From Sternotherus odoratus (lineage: Eukaryota; Chordata; Testudines; Kinosternidae): DNA of 64,000 bases. The notes beneath the pieces are model-generated. The model searched no databases, was not told the DNA's origin, and saw nothing but the letters and a program-made list of their open reading frames with translations. A program made the position numbers and the translations under genes. Of the stretch, positions 57,501 to 64,000 are shown in pieces. Location of the stretch: assembly GCA_032164245.1 (NCBI GenBank), contig JAVMKO010000021.1:8748285-8812284 (forward strand). Reading direction: 5' to 3'. Every line of letters starts with the position of its first letter. Position 1 is the stretch's first letter.

Positions 57501-60500
57501 TGGCACTGATCATTCAGGGTATGGGTAGATTTGGTCTCTGGAGCGTCCAGGGAGCTGAGTTGCTGCCAAGTGAAGTGGTGTCAGCTGGGCCGGTGGGGTG
57601 GGGCTGATCCAGGGTGGAAAAGAGCAGCTGCAGCCACAATGGAGAATTTCTTACTCCTGATTGTCTTCTCTCTGTTTCTCTACCTTGCCGGCTTTTTTGA
57701 TCAGATTTCCACTGGAGCCTGCAGCCCTTTCAGGCCAGGGAGATAAACTCGGATATGAGATCGCGCCGAAGAGAAAGCCGCCGTCAGAGCAGCTGGCTCT
57801 GGATAATCTCATGTTCCTTTTGTATTAGACAGAATATAATCATTCGTCCACCTGAAAAGATGGGTGTGCTTCCCAAAGGTTGGCAGGCGTTGTCTGCATT
57901 TTACAGGGGAATAGGCATGAAGATGCAAAGTGACTTGCCCACAGCTTACCCAGCAATCCAGTGGCACGGCTAGGAATGGGACCCAGGAGTCCTGACCCCC
58001 CAGTCCCAGGATAGGAACCATTACAAAGCTCCCCAAGTTGGTAACAGTCTAGTGCTTGTTCTTTGCCCCTCCTGTCCACAGGCAGGGTTCTCTCTTCCCC
58101 GGGTGCAACCCACCCTCGCCCAGTCCTGTGCTTTACTCCCTGTCTCCCCTTCAAAGGGAACAGTGGATCTTTTTAGCATTGTGGGCGAACTGATCGGGCA
58201 CTAGACTGGGACGGAGGATACCTGAGTTCTGTTCCCGGCTCTGCCACTGGCCTGTTGGCTGACCGTGGGCAAGTCACGTCAGTGCTTTGTGCCTCAGTTT
58301 CCCCATCGGTGAAGTGGGGAGGATACTGACCCTCCTCTGTAAAATACATTGAAATCTGCTGATGAAAAGAGCCAGGTGGTGGTATTATTATAAATGTAAC
58401 CTCAGTGTTTTCTGCACTGTGCTTTTCCACTGGGGTTTCCTGTTAACACGATTGGCGCCTAGATTAAGGATGGCCATGTGGTCCCTGATCATCTTTACAA
58501 TTTACAATTGTGTTCAAATGTGTAAACAAAACCTCAGCCTTCTGTGCCGCTCCCTCCCACCCCCCTCCCCCGGTTGTCCTGTCACTGGTTCTTGGGGTTT
58601 GCCCCCAGGACCCTTTGAAGCCCAGAATTCCCATTGTCTGGGTGCTGAGATTTGGTAACTATCAGCTTACCTGTAAGCCTGGAGACTTTGAGTCTATTAT
58701 AAGGGTCTCTAATCCTGTGGCAGAACTAATGCAACTCCAGAACTGCTTCTTCTCTTTGGGGGTTGTTGACCTGTACTGACGTATAACTTTTTTCTTGTAC
58801 CTGGCCGGACGTGTCACCGAGCAGGGGAAACGGGTGCTAAGCTCAGCTTCTCCCGGGTGTGAGAGCTCCGACTGTGTTTGCTCATCCCGGGCGGCTCCAT
58901 GGAGTCAGTCGGTGTTTGCGGAGGGATCTCGCCCCCAAACAAGACTTTGTGCTCTGTTAGGGACCCTGGGTTTGGAAAAGTGCCGGGTGGGGTTCATGAA
59001 GACAGGTCTGAGGGCCGCACTTCGGAGCTGGGCTCGGCGCGGTTCCCCTGATCAGTGGCTCTGCCCTTGCTCTCCGATTGCTGGGTCATGGGAACCCGCT
59101 TGTGTCAGTAATGCACAGGGGGCTGTATTTGGGCCCGCTGCAAGCAGATGCTTCCCCGATTGGCACGTCGGACGAAGCCGGCCTTGTGTCCTGATCTCAC
59201 GCCAGCCTCTGACCCAGCTGGAGAGGGAATGTTTTGAGGGCGTGAAAGATTAGCTGAAGCGTTCTGTGATCATGGGGCTAGGGAGGGAGAGCAGGTCCCC
59301 CCCCTTTTCCTGTGCGTGAAGGGGGATTCGGACTCTTATCTTCTGCTCTCTGTGTCCCAGGTGTACAAGGGGTTGGACATCATCACCAACAAGATCTCTC
59401 CCCAGGAGCAGGCCTTGTGCAAACACCACATGATCAGCTTTGTGGATCCCTTGGTCTCTAACTACACGGTGGTGGATTTCCGCAACAAAGCAGCGGCCCT
59501 CATATCCTTTCACAGAGCAGTGCGGCCGGCTAGACAAATACGCACCTTCTTCCCCGGCCCCTTCCCTGCGCCCGGGCGTTTGCCTGGATCAGCCGCTCGC
59601 TCTCTTCCAGGAGTGACTTCTGGTCATCACGTGTCAGGTCAGACTCCGTAGCCAGCAAGAGGGGCAGCTGAGCAGCCAGCGTTTTATAAAAACCGTGCTG
59701 CTGGTGTGATTGAAGGCACTCGAATCTGGGGCTCCCCACCCAGCTGTCAGGTAGAGCCCTCTACCTTGCTGAGGGCCGCCTGCAGCATTAGCGCCCGGGG
59801 CGGAGGCGGCTAGTGGGGAGAAGTGGAGTTGGGAGGGGGATGATCATCTCATCCCAAACCCAAGTTGGTCAGTGGAACCATGCCGGGAGCGAGACGCAGT
59901 CACGGAGTCGTTGTCCACTGCCAGATGAAAGCCAAGTTTAGTTTGTACTGCAGAGAGGCTTGAATAAATATATCAGTGTCCCTGAAAGATGCTATGACCT
60001 AGCAATAGCCTGGCTCCATCTCAGCCTGGTTCAGTCTTGTCCACGCTACAAGACCAGACTGGATGTTGTTTCCATGCTGTAGATGGTCTGTGAGAAGCTC
60101 CCTTTCTCTCCATCAAAGCCCCCAATCCCCCCCTCCATTCCGCAGCTTTCCAGGCCCCTCTGTGTCTCGCGCGCCTTAACCGTGCACATTGAAGATATAT
60201 TTGCTCGAGAGAAGATCCCAGTTGTGGTGGGAGGCACCAACTATTACATCGAGTCCCTGCTCTGGAAGGTTCTTGTGGATACCAAGGTAGGAGCCGGGGG
60301 GGGGGGGCAGTTCCTGGGCGAGGCAGGTCCCCTCCTTACTGCTGGGCTTGCTGTGTTTGGAAGCAGATTTGCCTATGCCTGTGTAACCCCGTCCGTGCAG
60401 GACAGCATACCAAGGGCATCCAGGTAACGCGCTCCCTTCGGGGCCAGCCTAAGGCAGTCGCCAAGAGGTGAGGGGATGCTTTCATTGCATTCGCAGCTTG

Positions 60501-63500
60501 TTAGCTGAGTCAGCACCAAGCGGGTGCCTGGAGGCAGATTACCGGTGCCGTGGGTGTTACTCTGGCAGAAGGCTCTCGCGGCAATCCCTAGCCAATGGCG
60601 GGGAGCCGGGGTCCTGCACGAGGTGGTAGACTTGGGAGTTTTTTGGTGCGCTCATAGGCAGCAACTCTGCTTGGCGCTGGGCCCGAGGCGTTCGGGTCTG
60701 GCTTGGCACCGCCCCAGAGCTCGGGGAGGTTTGGCTGCCCAGTTTTGATTTGGGCTCTTTGGGGCTTGGCACCACCCCCTTAGGATGCGGAGGGTCCCCC
60801 GCGCAGCAGGTTGGAGCTGGGTCTCACTTTGCTTTGCAGGGGTTTTACTCGGGCGGGCTGCCCTGTGCCCCACAGGAGAAGACCGGCCCCTGTCCTGGGA
60901 GAGCGGCCGACCGGAAGGTGGAACTGGAGCAGCTGGACGGCTACGAGCTCCATTGCCGGCTGAGCCAAGTGGACCCGGAAATGGCTGCCAAGCTGCATCC
61001 CCACGATAAGCGCAAGGTGGCCAGGTGAGCTGAGAGTGGATCTCGGGGGGCGCTGCGGCCGCTGGAGACGGTCGCCTGGGGCCATTTGCAGCCAGTGCAG
61101 AGAGAGCCTAGCTGAGCTCTGTGCCTCTCTGCAGACCTGCCTGGAGACCTGCCTGGAAGTGGGCTCGGTCGCCTCTTGTCCGCCATCCGATGAACAAACT
61201 TTGCTGGCCTCTCGCCGGTTTCCATTGCCGCTCGGTCCACCGCGTGTCGGACCCGACTAGCACCGGGCCCCGTGCGGAGGCGGGATAGAGAAGGGAGAGG
61301 AGTGTGAGGGGCGGGGCTTGCATGGAGTGACATCACAGAGGGAGGAATTGGATCGGACCTCTTGGTTCCAGCTGACGCAGAGCGATTTTGGGGCGCGGGA
61401 GCAGGGTGGCTCTCAGCTCTCTCCCATTGGCTGAAGTCTCTGGTTCTTGGACTCTGTCGGATCAGAAGGAGGCTGGAGGGGTCGGGAAGGTCTAACACCC
61501 GTTATCCAGAGAGCCGGATCCTTTGGGAGGCCCTGATCTCCGTGGTGGGCTGCGGGGAGAGGGAGTGGAAGTGACTCACGGGCGTTCCCAGCTGGCGTTT
61601 ATTGGGGGGTTTATGAACCGTGCTGCTCACTCGGCAGAGATGTCGCTTTAATCAGGCAATGGAGGCGACTCTCTGCCCAGAGCCAGAGGGAGCAGGTTCC
61701 TGTTCCCCGCCCCCCGAGTGGCTGGAGAGGCCTGACTCTGTGCCTGGGACGTCACCCGACTCGGGCTCTGAAGGGACCAATATGGGAGCCAGGGCCCTCT
61801 GCAGTGAAGGCCCAAGCCTGGGGCCTGTGAGCAGGAGCGTCCCTGCTGCTCTCGGAGGCATCAGCGAGCGTGGCCAGGACCCAGCCTGGCGATCGTCGTT
61901 GGCGCTCCAGGGTGGCCTTTGGCGACTGGTATGACGCGGCGGCCGCGCTGCCAGCTCTACCCGGGGAGCCGACGCAGGCAGGGACGGCAGCCGCAGCTTC
62001 TCTGGAGCTATTTCGAGAGCTGCCGTGCCGGCCGGGTGACATACCGCCGAGCTGTGGGAACGGGGCCCCGGCGAGATCGGACTTGTCGCCTCCAACAGAC
62101 TCTCCCAGCCCTGCCTGCCGGCAAAGCGGAGCAACGCCCACCCCGTTCGCACGGGAGCGGCACCGTCATCGTTCCGCGGCTGCCTCTGGGGCTCCGGGGC
62201 CTTTGTGATCCGTGGTACCAGCCCCGCGCCTGCAGGGACTCTTGACGGGAAGAGGCAGGACCGGAGCCAGCACCTCTCCCCTACCCCCCGCAAGGCCCGT
62301 CCCAGCGCCATTTTGGGAGGTTCTTCTGGGCAGCCACTGGGCGCTCCATGCGTTACACCCACCCTCCTGGCCTCTTCCCCAAGGAGGCGGTGGTCGGCTC
62401 TGGGCATCCGCAGCCCATCAGGCTCCAGGAAGGGAGGGCTGGATTTTCCTGGGCGTTCGTGGTGCCGCCTCGCTGTATCCCCGCGGGCACTGGGCAGATG
62501 GAAACCTCCTCCTAGCCCCCAGCTCTGAGCGGTCTCTGTCTGTCCATCTGCTCGACAGGAGCCTGCAAGTCTTTGAAGAAACTGGGATCCCCCATAGCGA
62601 GTTCCTGCATCGGCAGCGAGAGGAGGAAGGGGGGGGCCCGTTGGGGGGGCCCCTGAAGTACCCAAACTCCTGTATCCTGTGGCTTTATGCAGACCAGGCA
62701 GGTAAAGAGAGGGTTCTGACCACCCGGATGAACAGGCAGAGCTGTCCTGGGGCCGGGGATGGCTTCCATCTGCACCCGAAACACAGGCAGGGCCTCCCCT
62801 GTCCCAAGTGCAGTCTCTTCACGGGTCTGAGCGGGGAGGGGTCCTCAGTGAGGAGAGACCCCGGCTGAGCAGCGTGTGCAGTGTGGTGTTAATGTGAGAC
62901 CCTCCCTTTAGCTCACTCGTACCCCTCAAAGCAGTCCTCCTTCCCTGGGGTTCGCGGGCCCTGCGCAGTGGGGTTCTGACGGGGCAGGACTCCTCAAAGT
63001 TCCCAGTGGGTCACCCAACAAGGGACCAGATCTGTCGAAAGCGATGGGAGTTCTGCCATTGGCTTTAATGAGAGCAGGATCTGGCCCATCGCTGCGCTGT
63101 AATTCTCACCGCCCCCGGCAGTAGAATTCCAGAAGGGGAAACTGAGGCAGGGAGAAGTGAAGTTTCCTGTCTAGGCTCATACAGCACTGGGAGTAGAACC
63201 CAGGAATCCTGTGCCCCGCTCCTGTCCTCTGTCCATTGGCCTGGCCCTCGGCAAGCATGGAATGGCCCAGTGCCGTCATCCAGGGATCAGAGCGCAAGTG
63301 CAGTGCTCAGTCCCTGGATCGCCCGTTCCTTTTCAGGAGCTTCGGCAATGGTGCCCTTGCGCCAGCAGGGAGGGGGCATTCGATGTGGGAGTCACACAGT
63401 GAGAGGGCAGCAGGTTTGTGAGTATGGGGAGGTCTGGGGTGGAGCGTAGGGCTGGCAGTGCCCCCTCCCCCCCTCCGCGAGGATTCCCAGGCGATGGGAG

Positions 63501-63693
63501 GCCTGGGAAGCCATACGCTCTCGGAGCCGGGGCTCTGCGTCCCGCGAATGGTGTTTGAATGGCGGTTGTGATCTCCGCCAGCTCTCGACGAGCGCCTGGA
63601 CAAGCGGGTGGATGACATGGTGGCAGCGGGACTCCTGGAGGAGCTGCGGGACTTCCACCGGCGCTACAACCAGGAGAAGGTGGCTGAGAACTG
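51194..63693 (+). CDS. TRIT1: TRIT1, tRNA dimethylallyltransferase (5' part, exons 1-6; join of the six exons listed below)
   Basis: This enzyme transfers the dimethylallyl group of DMAPP to N6 of A37 in certain cytosolic and mitochondrial tRNAs (i6A37). Six exons join in frame to residues 1-284. The N-terminus is Ala/Arg-rich and could target mitochondria. The P-loop GATGTGKS is at residues 30-37, followed by [16 protein letters not shown] (54-69) with Asp55 at the position of the family's catalytic Asp. Then come MISFVDP (82-88), [15 protein letters not shown] (117-131), [15 protein letters not shown] (186-200) and [20 protein letters not shown] (253-272). All match the human protein as I recall it. 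Human TRIT1 has about 467 residues, so the C-terminal part with the zinc finger lies right of the window. Intron 2 is of the AT-AC type. Confidence 0.96.
51738..51886. repeat. 30-bp minisatellite, nearly five copies
   Basis: The unit AACTCACACCCCATTGCCCC plus CCAATTACCG repeats at 51738, 51768, 51798, 51828 and 51858. The three inner units are identical and the outer ones carry one or a few changes. Confidence 0.93.
52235..52326 (+). mobile_element. Solo Penelope-like terminus
   Basis: GGTAACAAAGTCCTGTGGCA through TTCGTCGGATGCAAGC matches the left terminal repeat of the element at 26139. A 7-base AGAAGTT flanks it on both sides (52225-52231 and 52327-52333), a possible target duplication. 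Confidence 0.75.
53680..53820. repeat. Possible dispersed repeat fragment
   Basis: CCTACGTCTACACTATGAGC and AGCTAGTGGGAGTATAAGTA GCAG-type sequence look like a repeat family common in reptile genomes. Recognition is from memory and boundaries are uncertain. Confidence 0.35.
56925..57095 (+). repeat. MIR-like SINE fragment
   Basis: AGCCGGGAGATCTGGGTCCC, a TGCTGCTCACTCGCTGTCC block and GGGCCTCCATTTCACTAGGG with GCTTTGAGATCG near the end follow the MIR order. Confidence 0.65.
57890..58030 (-). repeat. MIR-like SINE fragment
   Basis: CTGCATTTTACAGGGGAATA, TGACTTGCCCACAGCTTACC and AATGGGACCCAGGAGTCCTG form the reverse complement of a MIR core. Confidence 0.7.
58195..58355 (+). repeat. MIR-like SINE fragment
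   Basis: GAGTTCTGTTCCCGGCTCTG, GACCGTGGGCAAGTCACGTC and TGCCTCAGTTTCCCCATCGG are close to the MIR consensus as I recall it. Confidence 0.75.
59361..59501 (+). CDS. TRIT1: TRIT1 exon 2 (residues 59-105)
   Basis: Acceptor TGTGTCCCAG, then 47 codons starting [20 protein letters not shown] and ending DFRNKAAAL. The donor is not GT: the exon ends CTC and the intron starts ATATCCTTT at 59502, the U12-type donor. Phase 0. Confidence 0.95.
59502..60187 (+). other. TRIT1 intron 2, U12-type AT-AC intron
   Basis: The intron starts with ATATCCTTT, a perfect match to the U12-type 5' splice site, has CCTTAAC (60174-60180) as branch-site motif, and ends GTGCAC at 60187. Removing it joins AAL to IEDIFARE, which restores the family sequence exactly. 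No GT-AG pair here gives that joint. Confidence 0.93.
60188..60286 (+). CDS. TRIT1: TRIT1 exon 3 (residues 106-138)
   Basis: 33 codons, [20 protein letters not shown] then [13 protein letters not shown], followed by a GTAGGA donor. [12 protein letters not shown] is a signature of the MiaA/TRIT1 family near the DMAPP and tRNA site. Confidence 0.96.
60840..61024 (+). CDS. TRIT1: TRIT1 exon 4 (residues 139-199 and part of Arg200)
   Basis: From the acceptor CTTTGCAG, 61 codons starting [20 protein letters not shown] and ending HPHDKRKVA, then AG of a split Arg before GTGAGC. A second acceptor, GCCCCACAG ending 60875, is in the same frame and would remove the first 12 residues. The [11 protein letters not shown] and [20 protein letters not shown] parts are conserved, while the first 20 residues are variable in the family. 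Confidence 0.85.
62559..62701 (+). CDS. TRIT1: TRIT1 exon 5 (end of Arg200 to residue 247)
   Basis: Acceptor CTCGACAG, G completing Arg, then [20 protein letters not shown] and a Gly-rich turn [18 protein letters not shown], ending WLYADQA and one base of a split codon before GTAAAG. It matches the family closely. Confidence 0.96.
63050..63220 (-). repeat. MIR-like SINE fragment
   Basis: AAGGGGAAACTGAGGCAGGG, a GTCTAGGCTCATACAGCACT block and GTAGAACCCAGGAATCCTGT form the reverse complement of a MIR core, inside TRIT1 intron 5. Confidence 0.6.
63582..63693 (+). CDS. TRIT1: TRIT1 exon 6 (residues 248-284, split codon at end)
   Basis: Acceptor CTCCGCCAG, then CT completing Ala248 and [20 protein letters not shown] followed by [16 protein letters not shown]. 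It ends TG of a split codon before GTGAGT. The next exon is outside the window. Confidence 0.95.
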
Positions 63694-64000
63694 GTGAGTG
63701 GTCGGCTGGCTGCTTCGCACTCAATCAATCCCCTGTTGTCGCAGGGGCCTCAGTCCTCCTGTTCACCGCCCACAAGACATGGGTCTCCTGAGAGCTGAGT
63801 ACTTGGGCTGATTGTGGCTGAAAGGCTTGGTGTGGGGGTAGTTAGAGGGTGTTTAGTGGCCTGTGACCTCCAGGATTGGGCTGGTGCGATGGTACCTCCT
63901 GGCTGTAAACTCTATTGCCAGGCTCCTCCTGTGGGCACCTGGACGTCCCCACCCCACCCCTCTGACCCAGGCCATTGCCGGGGTCACTCCCATGTGGTCG

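Larger units (their letters stand above)
51368..59360 (+). other. TRIT1 intron 1 (no other gene seen)
   Basis: An 8.0 kb intron. It holds a 30-bp minisatellite at 51738, a Penelope-like terminus at 52235, an AT-rich block at about 52740-53520 of unknown origin, several MIR-like pieces and a GT run at about 57429-57449. Short open frames here have no recognisable domain. Confidence 0.75.

Noticed and set aside
57639..57746. Small membrane-protein-like frame beginning [20 protein letters not shown]
   Set aside because: Hydrophobic and eye-catching, but it is a short isolated frame inside TRIT1 intron 1 with no splice signals or known family.
59513..59651. Continuation of TRIT1 exon 2 past 59501 ([11 protein letters not shown])
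   Set aside because: The frame stays open, but the residues leave the family sequence right at the ATATCCTTT donor, and the conserved text resumes only at exon 3.
61652..62665. A 337-codon open frame on the minus strand in TRIT1 intron 4
   Set aside because: GC-rich, no recognisable domain, and it runs antisense across TRIT1 exon 5. It is best explained as chance.

Overview
The window is vertebrate nuclear DNA, most likely from a turtle or a close sauropsid relative. Two things point there. The split genes are clear vertebrate orthologues. The repeats include a tRNA-type SINE ending in a CR1-like tail, short hAT-type elements that begin with TAGGGTGACC, and ends of a Penelope-like element. 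The species assignment is an inference from repeat types recalled from memory, not from a database search.

Three genes can be supported, all by exon-by-exon reading with matching splice phases. MFSD2A (lysophospholipid/DHA transporter) is on the minus strand from 13996 down to 253. Its first seven coding exons (269 residues) are present and the rest lies beyond the left edge. MYCL (L-Myc transcription factor) is complete on the plus strand: a non-coding first exon near 40050-40130, then coding exons at 40570-41077 and 44178-44740, giving 356 residues. TRIT1 (tRNA isopentenyltransferase) is on the plus strand from 51194. Its first six exons (284 residues plus a split codon) are present and the 3' part lies beyond the right edge. 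The order MFSD2A-MYCL-TRIT1, with MFSD2A divergent from the other two, matches the arrangement I recall for human 1p34.

The roughly 26 kb between MFSD2A and MYCL has no gene I can support. It holds ancient MIR-like SINE pieces, hAT-type MITEs, simple repeats and, at 26139-27664, a decayed Penelope-like retroelement with reverse transcriptase (YIDD) and GIY-YIG endonuclease remnants between inverted terminal repeats. The MYCL-TRIT1 gap holds a Tigger-like MITE, a repeat with two hairpins, and a run of degenerate GTTGCYATGGTAAC-like palindromes 0.5-0.8 kb upstream of TRIT1.

The three genes have unrelated jobs (lipid transport, transcription, tRNA modification) and are linked by conserved synteny rather than by a pathway. 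The most notable signals are a minor-spliceosome AT-AC intron in TRIT1, the X-box-like array upstream of TRIT1, and the inverted structure of the Penelope-like copy. I found no new multi-gene biological system.
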